The notes beneath the pieces are model-generated. The model was not told the origin of the DNA and searched no databases. It saw nothing but the letters and a program-made list of their open reading frames with translations. 64,000 nt of DNA from Streptomyces sp. GSL17-111 (GTDB taxonomy: Bacteria > Actinomycetota > Actinomycetes > Streptomycetales > Streptomycetaceae), in assembly GCF_037911585.1 (NCBI RefSeq), contig NZ_JBAJNS010000001.1, positions 5,367,001 to 5,431,000 on the forward strand, read 5' to 3'. Position 1 is the stretch's first letter. Each line of letters begins with the position of its first letter. Positions 49,840-59,713 of the stretch are shown in pieces. The position numbers and the translations under genes are program-made.

Positions 49840-50738
49840 GCCCGGCCCGGCGGGGCGACGCCGCTCCCCGGGCGGCGGCCCCCGGCACCCCGGTGACGCG
49901 ACCGCCCCTCGGCGACGCACCGCAGGACCGGACGGCGGCGCTGCTCGCCCGGGGTGAGCTGACCGTCGTCGGCCGGATCACCGACGCCTCCAACGCGGTC
50001 CTCTACGCCACGGTCGGCGACGGTGACGAGGTCGTGCCGTGCGTCTACAAGCCCGTCGCCGGGGAACGCCCCCTGTGGGACTTCCCGCGCGGGACGCTCG
50101 CCGGGCGCGAGGTCGCGGCGTACGAGGTGTGCCGCGCGCTCGGCTGGGATTTCGTGCCGCCCACCGTGTTGCGCGACGGGCCGTACGGCGCGGGGATGTG
50201 CCAGCGGTGGATCGGCCCGCCGCCGGACGGCGAGGGGCCGCCCCCGAACGCGGCGGAGCGGCTGCTGGACCTCGTGGACGCCGAGGAGCCCGGGCCGGCC
50301 TGGAAGGCCGTCGGTTTCGCCGAGACCGCGCCGGGCAGGACGGCCCTGCTCGTCCACGCCGACGACGCGCGGCTGCGTCGGCTGGCGGTCCTCGACGCCG
50401 TCATCAACAACGCCGACCGCAAGGGCGGCCACCTGCTGCCCGCACCGGGCGGCGGGCTCCACGCGATCGACCACGGCGTGACCTTCCACACCGACAACAA
50501 GCTGCGCACCCTGCTGTGGGGATGGGCGGGCGAGCCCCTGCCCGAGGACGCCGTCGGGCCGCTGCGCCGCCTGACGCACGCCCTGGCGGACGGCGCGCCG
50601 CTCACCCGGCGGCTGTCCGCCCTGATCGACGCCACGGAGCTGGCCGCGCTGCGGCGGCGCACCGAGGAGCTGCTGGCCTCGGGCCGGCACCCGGTGCCCA
50701 CCGGCGAGTGGCCCGCGTTCCCCTGGCCGCCGATCTGA
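49800..50738 (+). CDS. SCO1664-family protein (PI3/4-kinase-like fold)
   Basis: Protein of 312 aa. Markers are VVPCVYKPVAGERPLWDFPR, a kinase-like lysine region, AVLDAVINNADRKGGHLL, resembling a catalytic loop of phosphatidylinositol-kinase-like folds, and HAIDHGVTFHT, a DFG-like metal region. ATG 49800 was chosen for GGAGGG six bases upstream; GTG 49836, overlapping the DUF3090 stop, is an alternative. Function is unknown. It lies directly before mshC, as in other actinobacteria. Confidence 0.88.
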   Translation: MPAPERIPPRGGVSPARRGDAAPRAAAPGTPVTRPPLGDAPQDRTAALLARGELTVVGRITDASNAVLYATVGDGDEVVPCVYKPVAGERPLWDFPRGTLAGREVAAYEVCRALGWDFVPPTVLRDGPYGAGMCQRWIGPPPDGEGPPPNAAERLLDLVDAEEPGPAWKAVGFAETAPGRTALLVHADDARLRRLAVLDAVINNADRKGGHLLPAPGGGLHAIDHGVTFHTDNKLRTLLWGWAGEPLPEDAVGPLRRLTHALADGAPLTRRLSALIDATELAALRRRTEELLASGRHPVPTGEWPAFPWPPI

Positions 50739-50836
50739 GACCGGACGGGTGTGCCTAGCGCGTCACCCGCGCCCCGCGCAAGGGAGCAGAACAGGCCAGA
50801 GGCATGTCCCCCGCGATGGCTGAACACGCGTCCGGT

Positions 50837-50842
50837 TAGGCT
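50837..50842 (+). promoter_or_regulatory. -10 of the mshC promoter
   Basis: TAGGCT ends seven bases before the mshC ATG and no ribosome site is present, so the transcript is probably leaderless. Confidence 0.5.
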
Positions 50843-50849
50843 CTTGACC

Positions 50850-52079
50850 ATGCATGCCTGGCCCGCATCCGAGGTCCCTGCCCTGCCCGGCAGCGGTCGC
50901 GACCTCAGGATCCACGACACCGCGACCGGCGGTCGGGTGACCCTCACCCCCGGTCCCGTCGCCCGAATCTACGTCTGCGGCATCACGCCGTACGACGCCA
51001 CCCACCTGGGACACGCGGCGACGTACAACGCGTTCGACCTCGTGCAGCGCGTGTGGCTCGACACCAAGCGGCAGGTCCACTACGTACAGAACGTCACCGA
51101 CATCGACGATCCGCTCCTGGAGCGGGCCGTCGCCACCGGCCAGGACTGGACCGAGATCGCGGAGCGCGAGACGGCGCTCTTCCGCGAGGACATGACGGCG
51201 CTGCGCATGCTGCCCCCGCAGCACTACATCGGCGCGGTCGAGTCGATACCGTCCATCGTTCCCATGATCGAGAAGCTGCGCGGCGCGGGCGCGGCCTATG
51301 AGCTGGACGGCGACGTCTACTTCTCCGTGGCGGCCGATCCGCACTTCGGCGAGGTCGCCGGGCTGGACGCCGCCACGATGCGCGCGCTGTCGGCCGAACG
51401 CGGCGGCGACCCGGAGCGCCCCGGCAAGAAGAACGCCCTCGACCCGATGCTCTGGGTCGCGGCCCGCGACGGCGAGCCGCACTGGGACGGCAGGTCGCTC
51501 GGCCCCGGACGGCCGGGCTGGCACATCGAGTGCGTCGCCATCGCCCTGGACCACCTCGGCATGGGCTTCGACGTGCAGGGGGGCGGCTCCGACCTCGCCT
51601 TCCCGCACCACGAGATGGGCGCCTCGCACGCCCAGGCGCTGACCGGTGAGCACCCCTTCGCGAGGACGTACGTGCACGCCGGGATGGTCGGGCTGGACGG
51701 CGAGAAGATGTCGAAGTCGAAGGGCAACCTCGTCTTCGTCTCCACGCTGCGGAGGAACGGCACCGACCCGGCGGCCGTCCGGCTCGCCCTGCTGGCCCAC
51801 CACTACCGGGCCGACTGGGAGTACACGGACGCCGTGCTCGACGCCGCCGTGGCGCGGCTCGGCCGCTGGCGGGCCGCCGTCTCGCGGCCCGACGGGCCGT
51901 CGGCCGAAGCCGTGGTGGAGGAGATGCGCGAGGCGCTCGCCGACGACCTGGACGCCCCCGCCGCCCTGGCCGCCGTCGACCGCTGGGCGGAGCGGCAGCA
52001 CGCGCGGGGCGGCACGGACGAGGGCGCCCCCGGCCTGGTCTCCCGGGCCGTGGACGCCCTCCTCGGCGTGGCGCTGTAA
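50850..52079 (+). CDS. mshC: cysteine-1-D-myo-inosityl 2-amino-2-deoxy-alpha-D-glucopyranoside ligase MshC
   Basis: Third-stage enzyme of mycothiol synthesis, which joins cysteine to GlcN-inositol using ATP. The 409-aa protein is a paralogue of cysteinyl-tRNA synthetase without the tRNA-binding tail. The zinc cysteine is in [15 protein letters not shown] (Cys43), the HIGH motif is HLGH (52-55), [14 protein letters not shown] holds further ligands, and KMSKS is at about 286-290. The N-terminal [14 protein letters not shown] is characteristic. Start ATG 50850 with a -10 directly upstream. Confidence 0.96.
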   Translation: MHAWPASEVPALPGSGRDLRIHDTATGGRVTLTPGPVARIYVCGITPYDATHLGHAATYNAFDLVQRVWLDTKRQVHYVQNVTDIDDPLLERAVATGQDWTEIAERETALFREDMTALRMLPPQHYIGAVESIPSIVPMIEKLRGAGAAYELDGDVYFSVAADPHFGEVAGLDAATMRALSAERGGDPERPGKKNALDPMLWVAARDGEPHWDGRSLGPGRPGWHIECVAIALDHLGMGFDVQGGGSDLAFPHHEMGASHAQALTGEHPFARTYVHAGMVGLDGEKMSKSKGNLVFVSTLRRNGTDPAAVRLALLAHHYRADWEYTDAVLDAAVARLGRWRAAVSRPDGPSAEAVVEEMREALADDLDAPAALAAVDRWAERQHARGGTDEGAPGLVSRAVDALLGVAL

Positions 52080-52094
52080 GGCACGGCGCCGGCA

Positions 52095-52122
52095 CGCGCG
52101 CCGCCGTCCCCGGCGGCGCGCG
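52095..52122. terminator. bidirectional terminator between mshC and parJ
   Basis: CGCGCGCCGCCG-TCCC-CGGCGGCGCGCG, a perfect 12-bp stem with tetraloop, between convergent genes. Confidence 0.7.
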
Positions 52123-52124
52123 GT

Positions 52125-53198
52125 TCAGCCGTCGTTGTTCTCGGTGCCGCCCTCGTCGTCCTCCTCCGGCCCTTCCGCGCCGGGGGAGGACGACGGCCGT
52201 TCCTGTTCCCGGTCGGCGCCGCCCGGCCGGTCCGGCTCGCCCGGCCCGCGTCCACGCGGTCGCGGACGGCCGCCGGTGTCCCTGAAGTAGGGGCTGACGG
52301 CCCCCGGCTCCGGGCCGAGCCCCGCCTCGCCCGCCGTCCCGCCCGCAGGGCCCGGCTGCCCGTCCCGTCGGCGCAGGTACCGTTCGAACTCGCGGGCGAT
52401 CGCCTCGCCGGACGCCTCGGGCAGTTCGGCGGTGTCCCGGGCCTCCTCCAGCGACTGCACGTACTCCGCGACCTCGCTGTCCTCGGCGGCCAGTTGGTCC
52501 ACCCCCACCTGCCACGCCCGGGCGTCCTCCGCCAGCTCGCCGAGGGGGACCCGCAGGTCCAGCAGGTCCTCCAGGCGGTTGAGCAGCGCGAGGGTGGCCT
52601 TGGGGTTCGGCGGCTGCGAGACGTAGTGCGGCACGGCCGCCCACAGGCTCACCGCCGGCACCCCGGCGTGGGTGCAGGCCTCCTGGAGGATGCCGACGAT
52701 GCCGGTGGGCCCCTCGTAGCGGGACTCCTCCAGGTTCATCGTGCGGGCCAGGTCCGGGTCCGAGGTGACGCCCGTGACCGGCACCGGCCGGGTGTGCGGT
52801 GTGTCGCCGAGGAGCGCGCCCAGCACCACGACCATCTCGACGCCCAGCTCGTGCGCGAACCCGAGCAGCTCGTTGCAGAACGAGCGCCAGCGCATGCTCG
52901 GCTCGATGCCCCGCACGAGCACCAGGTCGCGCGGTCGGTCACCCGAGGTGCGCACGACCGACAGCCGTGTCGTGGGCCACGTGATCTTTCGCACACCGCC
53001 GTCCAGCCACACGTGCGGTCTGTTGACCTGGAAGTCGTAGTAGTCCTCCGCGTCCAGCGCGGCGAAGACCTCGCCCTTCCACTCGCGGTGCAGGTGCCCT
53101 ACCGCGCTGGAGGCGGCGTCGCCGGCGTCGTTCCAGCCTTCGAACGCGGCCACCATGACCGGGTCGACCAGCTCGGGAACACCCTCCAGCTCGATCAC
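52125..53198 (-). CDS. parJ: PAC2-family protein, ParJ orthologue
   Basis: Protein of 357 aa. The PAC2 fold is recognised by VPELVDPVMVAAFEGWNDAG and RSFCNELLGFAHELGVEMVV. The C-terminal 90 residues are disordered and charged. By position between mshC and the glycerol operon it corresponds to S. coelicolor SCO1662 (ParJ), which I recall as a modulator of ParA assembly during sporulation septation and chromosome segregation. The identification rests on synteny and family only. GTG start with GGAGG upstream. Confidence 0.75.
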   Translation of the reverse strand: MIELEGVPELVDPVMVAAFEGWNDAGDAASSAVGHLHREWKGEVFAALDAEDYYDFQVNRPHVWLDGGVRKITWPTTRLSVVRTSGDRPRDLVLVRGIEPSMRWRSFCNELLGFAHELGVEMVVVLGALLGDTPHTRPVPVTGVTSDPDLARTMNLEESRYEGPTGIVGILQEACTHAGVPAVSLWAAVPHYVSQPPNPKATLALLNRLEDLLDLRVPLGELAEDARAWQVGVDQLAAEDSEVAEYVQSLEEARDTAELPEASGEAIAREFERYLRRRDGQPGPAGGTAGEAGLGPEPGAVSPYFRDTGGRPRPRGRGPGEPDRPGGADREQERPSSSPGAEGPEEDDEGGTENNDG

Positions 53199-53310
53199 CC
53201 AGCGCCTCCTTCGTGCCGGTGGCGTCCGCCGCCCCGGCTGCCGTTCGTCGTCCGTGTGCGGGGATCAAGCCTACGGCGTCGCGCCCCGCTCGCCGCCGCC
53301 GACGGTGCGG

Positions 53311-54429
53311 CTAGCCGGAGGCGGGGGCGACCCAACCGCGCCGATAGGCCGCCCAGTCCTCCTCGGTCGCCGCGAAGTCGATGTAGAGGGCGACGCCGAA
53401 GCGCTCCCGGTCCGCGTCCTGGCGGCCCAGCCCCAGCCGGATGCCCCGCACCGCCGCCACGGTCTCGGCCCGGTGGGTGAGGTCGGGCTCGGAGTAGAAC
53501 GGCAGCCCCATGAGCAGGTCGGTGTCCCGCGGCGTCACCTCCAGGGCCAGCCGCGTCTGGTGGGCGAGGAACCCTCCGTAGAGCGATTCCGCGGGCATCC
53601 ACGCGTCGTACGACATCATCGCGATCTGGTCCACCCGGTCGGCGACTTGGCCGAAATACGCCTGTGCCCAGTACTTGCCGTGGTTCGTGACCGCCAGTGC
53701 GACCCGGTGCACCTGGGGCAGCGGGTCGATCTGGTGGGCGGCCACCGAGAGGACGCCGTCGTGCTCGCGCACCGGCGCCCGGACCTCGTCCAGCAGCCGC
53801 AGGAAGTCGCCGTCACCCGAGCGGACCGGCTCCATGTCGAGGTGGACGCCGTCGAAACCCAGCTCCATGACGGTGCGGGCGCTGTCCACGATGCCCCGCC
53901 GGGAGTCGGCGTTGGCGAGCCGTACGGCCTCGCCGTCCTCCCGGCCGTACACCAGCACGTTGCCCAGGAAGGAGTGCACCCGCACGTCCGGCGGTTCCCG
54001 GTGCACGGCGTCCACCAGCCAGCGCGCCCGTGGGTGCTTGGCGGGGGACAGCGTGCCGTCGTGCTCCAGCGGGCCGGTGTGCACGTACAGGTCGCGGATG
54101 CCGGTGCCCTCGATGCGTCGGGCGAACGCCGCCAGGTCGCCGTCGTCCTTCCGGCCGTCCACCCAGGCGTGGCCGAGCCAGATCGCGTCCCGGCCCCGGG
54201 TGTGGGCGTCCGGACGCAGGTCCCCCGCGTACGCCAGCCGCAGGGCCAGCGCGGCGGAGCCGGGCAGCCCCACGAGCACCAGCGCCAGCACGGCCGACGT
54301 CCAGATCACCGCACGCCGTCGCGGGCGCCACCCCGGGCGCCATCGCGGGCGCCATCGCGACCGGGAACGCGGCCCCGGCCCGGGTGGGCTGTCCCCGTCC
54401 GCACCGCTCACCGACTCGTCAGTACGCAT
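53311..54429 (-). CDS. membrane-anchored GH18-like protein
   Basis: Protein of 372 aa with a basic arginine-rich N terminus, one membrane helix (about residues 40-64) and an external TIM-barrel. The segment MELGFDGVHLDMEPV resembles the family 18 motif DGxDxDxE, but the middle Asp is His, so activity is uncertain; the terminal Asp and Glu are kept. Later DQIAMMSYDAW also fits GH18. It sits between parJ and glpD, where I do not recall a gene in S. coelicolor. Start ATG 54429 follows a G-rich stretch. Confidence 0.7.
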   Translation of the reverse strand: MRTDESVSGADGDSPPGPGPRSRSRWRPRWRPGWRPRRRAVIWTSAVLALVLVGLPGSAALALRLAYAGDLRPDAHTRGRDAIWLGHAWVDGRKDDGDLAAFARRIEGTGIRDLYVHTGPLEHDGTLSPAKHPRARWLVDAVHREPPDVRVHSFLGNVLVYGREDGEAVRLANADSRRGIVDSARTVMELGFDGVHLDMEPVRSGDGDFLRLLDEVRAPVREHDGVLSVAAHQIDPLPQVHRVALAVTNHGKYWAQAYFGQVADRVDQIAMMSYDAWMPAESLYGGFLAHQTRLALEVTPRDTDLLMGLPFYSEPDLTHRAETVAAVRGIRLGLGRQDADRERFGVALYIDFAATEEDWAAYRRGWVAPASG

Positions 54430-54506
54430 GCGGCCCCCCGAACCCGTACGGCAGATGGTCGCGTCGCACTCTGCCATACGGGTCCGGGGCCCGGGTGGGA
54501 CGCCCG

Positions 54507-56120
54507 TCAGCCCTCGCGACGGCCCAGCAGCTCCTCCACGCGGGCCCGCACCTCGGGGGTGTCCAGACCGCGCACGGTGAGCGTCGTGCGGCGGCGCAGG
54601 ACGTCCTCTGCGGTCACGGCCCACTCGTGGTCCCGGGCGTAGACGACCTGGGCCCAGATCTCCGGCCCGTCCGGGTGGATGCGCTCGCCCAGCGCCGGGT
54701 CCTCGCTCACCAGCCGGGCGATGTCGAAGGACAGCGAGCCGTAGTGCGTGGCCAGGTGACGGGCGGTCAGCGGATCGATCCGCGTCCCGGGGTCCCGGTC
54801 CACCAGCAGCCGGTGCGCGACGGCGTTCGGGTTGGCGACGCCCGGCAGCGGCACCCGGCGCGGCAGCTGCGAGACGGGCTCCATGTCCTCGGCCAGCGCC
54901 CCGCCGGGAAGCCGCGCCAGCCGGTTCATCACGGTGCGGCCGATGTGCCGGTACGTCGTCCACTTGCCGCCGGCCACGGACAGCATGCCGCCCCGCCCCT
55001 CGGTGACGACGGTCTCCCGCTTGGCCGCCTCGACGCCGCCGGGCCCGCCCGGCAGCACCCGCAGCCCGGCGAACGCGTAGCTGATCAGGTCCCGGGAGAG
55101 GTGCTCGTCCTGGACGGAGACGGCCGCCTCGGACAGGATCTGCTCGACGTCGGCCTCGGTGGCCGCCACGTCGCCCGGGTCGCCCTCGAACGGCTCGTCC
55201 GTGGTGCCGAGGAGCAGCTGGTCCTCCCACGGGAGGGCGAAGGTGATGCGGTACTTGTCGATGGGCGTCGCCATGGCCGCCCGCCAGGGCGCCTTGCGCT
55301 TGAGCACCAGGTGCGCGCCCTTGGACAGCCGGATGCTGGGCGCCGCGCCGGAGTGCTCCATGCGGCGCAGGTGGTCGACCCAGGGGCCGGTGGCATTGAG
55401 CACCAGCCGCGCGTCCACGCCGAACTCCGTGCCGTCCAGGCGGTCCTTGAGCTCCGCGCCGGTGACCCGGCCCCGGGTGAAGCGCAGCCCGGTCACCTCG
55501 GCGTGGTTGAGGACCACCGCTCCGGCGGCCACCGCGGCCCGCACCGTCATGACCGCGACGCGCGAGTCGTTCATCTGGTGGTCGCCGTAGACGGCGACGG
55601 CCTTGAGGTTCTCCGTGCGCAGCCCCGGGTTGTCGGCGGCGGCGCGGGCCGGGGAGATGACCCGGCCCACGCCGTCACCGAACGCCGAGAGCGCCGAGTA
55701 GGCGAAGACGCCCGCGCCCAGCTTCGCCGCGCCGTGCGGCCCGCCCTTGTACACGGGCAGGTAGAACGTCAGCGGGTTCACCAGGTGGGGGGCGACGTCC
55801 TTGGCCAGGACCCGCCGCTCGTGGTGGTTCTCCGCGACCAGCTTGACCGAGCCGGTCTGCAGATAGCGCAGACCGCCGTGGACCAGCTTGGAGGAAGCGG
55901 AGGACGTGGCCCCGGCGAAGTCGCCGGCGTCCACCATCGCCACCCGCAGCCCCGACTGCGCGGCGTGCCAGGCGACCGAGGTGCCGAGGATGCCCCCGCC
56001 GACCACCAGCAGGTCGTACGTCGCCCGGGCGAGCACGTCTCTGGTCTCGGCGCGGCCCGGGTTGGCACCGGCAGCCGGGTGCGTCCCGAGGGTGGGAACG
56101 CTCTGCGGGATGGTGTTCAT
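54507..56120 (-). CDS. glpD: glycerol-3-phosphate dehydrogenase
   Basis: FAD-dependent enzyme of 537 aa that oxidises glycerol 3-phosphate to dihydroxyacetone phosphate at the membrane. The FAD loop is YDLLVVGGGILGTSVAWHAA, followed by SSASSKLVHGGLRYLQTG, a family signature. The C-terminal SVAGGKWTTYRHIGR and the DUF-like end domain are present. It starts five bases after the glpK stop, in the gyl operon order. Known as gylB in S. coelicolor. Confidence 0.95.
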   Translation of the reverse strand: MNTIPQSVPTLGTHPAAGANPGRAETRDVLARATYDLLVVGGGILGTSVAWHAAQSGLRVAMVDAGDFAGATSSASSKLVHGGLRYLQTGSVKLVAENHHERRVLAKDVAPHLVNPLTFYLPVYKGGPHGAAKLGAGVFAYSALSAFGDGVGRVISPARAAADNPGLRTENLKAVAVYGDHQMNDSRVAVMTVRAAVAAGAVVLNHAEVTGLRFTRGRVTGAELKDRLDGTEFGVDARLVLNATGPWVDHLRRMEHSGAAPSIRLSKGAHLVLKRKAPWRAAMATPIDKYRITFALPWEDQLLLGTTDEPFEGDPGDVAATEADVEQILSEAAVSVQDEHLSRDLISYAFAGLRVLPGGPGGVEAAKRETVVTEGRGGMLSVAGGKWTTYRHIGRTVMNRLARLPGGALAEDMEPVSQLPRRVPLPGVANPNAVAHRLLVDRDPGTRIDPLTARHLATHYGSLSFDIARLVSEDPALGERIHPDGPEIWAQVVYARDHEWAVTAEDVLRRRTTLTVRGLDTPEVRARVEELLGRREG

Positions 56121-56125
56121 GTCGC

Positions 56126-57652
<1,527 letters not shown>

Positions 57653-57689
57653 CTCGGTGCTCCAGGAGATCGAGGGGAGAGGAGGTCGG

Positions 57690-58472
57690 TCAGGCGAACG
57701 CGAGCTGGTAGAGCCCGCCGGCGAGGGCGCCGCCGATCAGCGGACCCACCACCGGTATCCAGGCGTAGCTCCAGTCTGACCCGCCCTTGTTCGGCAGGGG
57801 CAGCAACGCGTGCACGATTCGCGGACCGAGGTCACGCGCCGGGTTGATGGCGTACCCGGTCGGGCCACCGAGGGAGAGGCCGATGCCGACCACGACGAGC
57901 GCGACCATGAGGATGCCGGTGCCCGACAGCGTCAGGCCCTCGTTGACGCCGAGCGTGAGGATCGCGAGGACGAGGACGAACGTGCCGATGACCTCGGTCG
58001 CGACGTTCTGTGCCGCGTTGCGGATCTCCGGGCCGGTGGAGAAGACACCGAGCACGGGCCCGGGCGTGTCGGTCGAGGTCGCGGCCTTCGTGGCCTGCGT
58101 GCCGGGCCCGCCGACGACCTCGCGGTCGGTGAGGTGGGCGATGAAGTGGCCGTAGTACGCCACGTAGACCAGGAACGCGCCGATCATGGCGCCGAGCAGC
58201 TGCCCGGCGAAGTACACGGGCACCTGGCTCCAGGCGTCCTCCTTGATCGCGAGGCCGACCGTGACGGCCGGGTTGAGGTGGGCCCCGGACAGGCCCGAGG
58301 AGATGTAGGCGCCGGTCAGGACCGCGAAGCCCCAGCCGAACGTGATCGCCACCCAGCCGGCGTTGAACGCCTTGCTGCGCTTGAGTACGACGCCGGCGAC
58401 GACACCGCCGCCCAGCAGGATGAGCACGGCGGTTCCGATGACTTCGCCGAGGAAAATGTCGGAGTTGGACAC
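57690..58472 (-). CDS. glpF: glycerol uptake facilitator
   Basis: Aquaglyceroporin of 260 aa with six helices and two pore loops. The NPA motifs are [11 protein letters not shown] and [11 protein letters not shown], the latter with the Asp typical of glycerol-conducting members. GTG 58472 ([11 protein letters not shown]) follows AAGGAG and was preferred to an upstream ATG that overlaps the operator region. First gene of the operon, with a GylR-type operator 51 bases upstream. Confidence 0.95.
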   Translation of the reverse strand: MSNSDIFLGEVIGTAVLILLGGGVVAGVVLKRSKAFNAGWVAITFGWGFAVLTGAYISSGLSGAHLNPAVTVGLAIKEDAWSQVPVYFAGQLLGAMIGAFLVYVAYYGHFIAHLTDREVVGGPGTQATKAATSTDTPGPVLGVFSTGPEIRNAAQNVATEVIGTFVLVLAILTLGVNEGLTLSGTGILMVALVVVGIGLSLGGPTGYAINPARDLGPRIVHALLPLPNKGGSDWSYAWIPVVGPLIGGALAGGLYQLAFA

Positions 58473-58522
58473 CCGCGACTCCTTTTGTTCACAGGGAAGG
58501 CGGAACCGGTCCCGTCCGGTGT

Positions 58523-58535
58523 TCGACAATGTCGA
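58523..58535. promoter_or_regulatory. GylR-type operator before glpF
   Basis: TCGACAATGTCGA, 6-bp perfect arms around one base. An identical 13-mer precedes gylR at 59538. GylR is known to repress both in S. coelicolor. Confidence 0.8.
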
Positions 58536-58679
58536 CCGCCGAACGGCAGTTTTATCCTCGCATCAGACGTCGTCAAGAGGTACGGCGCCCCTGGCTCGGG
58601 TCGTGTTCGAAACGTGGCCCGGCCCGCGGGCGGCAGGCGTGTGCGGGACGCCGGAAGGGTGCGGTGCACGCCGGACGGG

Positions 58680-58699
58680 GCCGCCCGGTGCCGGGCGGC
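58680..58699 (-). terminator. gylR terminator
   Basis: GCCGCCCG-GTGC-CGGGCGGC, an 8-bp stem 30 bases after the gylR stop and before the glpF promoter. Confidence 0.55.
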
Positions 58700-58729
58700 G
58701 GTTCGGCGGGAGGTGGGCGGGTGCGCCCT

Positions 58730-59494
58730 CTAGAAGCGGGCGGCCCCCAGGTCGCGGGAGACGGCGCGCGCGCAGTCGCGTACCGAGGCGACCAGCTCGG
58801 GCCGCAGCTCGCCGTCGCGGTACAGCCGCTCGACCGCGCCGGTGACGCCCACCGCCCCCACGGTCAGCCGCCGCCGATCGAGGATGGGCGCGGCCAGCGA
58901 GGCCACGCCCTCCCACGTCTCCTCCACGTCGGACGCCCAGCCCCGCGCCCGCACGAGCTCCAGGCACTCCTCCAGCGCCGCCTCGGAGGTCAGCGTCCGC
59001 TCGGTGAAGGACTCCCGCTCGGCGTCCATCATCTCGGCGTGCGCCACCGGGTCGTACGCGGCCAGGACCTTGCCCACCGCCGTGCAGTGCAGCGGCTGCA
59101 TGACGCCGATCTCCAGCACCTGACGGCTGTCGTCCGGCCGGAAGACGTGGTGGACGACGAGGACCCCGCCGTGGTGCAGCACGCCCAGGTAGACGGCCTC
59201 GCCACTGGACCGGGCCAGGTCGTCGGACCACACCAGCGCCCGGGCCCGCAGTTCGTGCACGTCCAGGTAGCTGTTGCCCAGGCGCAGCAGCTCCGCTCCG
59301 AGCTGGTAGCGGCCCGAGGCGGCGTCCTGCTCCACGAAACCCTCCTGCTGGAGGGTGCGCAGCAGCCCGTGGGCCGTGCCCTTGGCCAGGCCGAGGGTGG
59401 ACGCGATGTCGGACAGGCCGAGGCGGCGCTCGCCACCGGCCAGCAGCCGCAGTACGGCCGCAGCCCGCTCCAGGGACTGGATGCTCCGGGCCAT
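58730..59494 (-). CDS. gylR: IclR-family repressor of the glycerol operon
   Basis: Regulator of 254 aa. It begins MARSIQSLERAAAVLRLLAG, then the winged helix LGLSDIASTLGLAKGTAHGL, with the IclR effector domain from about residue 80 (HCTAVGKVLAAYDP). ATG 59494 with GGGAG upstream gives, as I recall, the length of S. coelicolor GylR; the longer frame was rejected. It represses glpF-glpK-glpD and itself and responds to glycerol or glycerol 3-phosphate. Confidence 0.95.
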   Translation of the reverse strand: MARSIQSLERAAAVLRLLAGGERRLGLSDIASTLGLAKGTAHGLLRTLQQEGFVEQDAASGRYQLGAELLRLGNSYLDVHELRARALVWSDDLARSSGEAVYLGVLHHGGVLVVHHVFRPDDSRQVLEIGVMQPLHCTAVGKVLAAYDPVAHAEMMDAERESFTERTLTSEAALEECLELVRARGWASDVEETWEGVASLAAPILDRRRLTVGAVGVTGAVERLYRDGELRPELVASVRDCARAVSRDLGAARF

Positions 59495-59537
59495 CGGACT
59501 CCCTCTCTTCGCCTCGCCGGGGGACGGCATCCGCTGG

Positions 59538-59550
59538 TCGACAATGTCGA
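59538..59550. promoter_or_regulatory. GylR-type operator before gylR
   Basis: TCGACAATGTCGA, identical to the glpF site, 43 bases before the gylR start. A half-like TCATGTCGA follows at 59562. Confidence 0.8.
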
Positions 59551-59713
59551 ACGGTAGCGGATCATGTCGATGGCCGGATAGCCGGGGAAATTCTACGACC
59601 GTCCACGCACCGGAACGGGCCTGGTGTCCCGGGCCCTCACCGATACCCTGACGACGTGCGTCCGCCAGTGTGGACGCAAAGCCGACAGCCGTCGCACCCC
59701 AGGGAGCTCCAGC

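Noticed and set aside
59551-59713. Possible cobalamin riboswitch before metH
   Set aside because: The leader is short and lacks a recognisable B12-box; only a 7-bp hairpin is seen.
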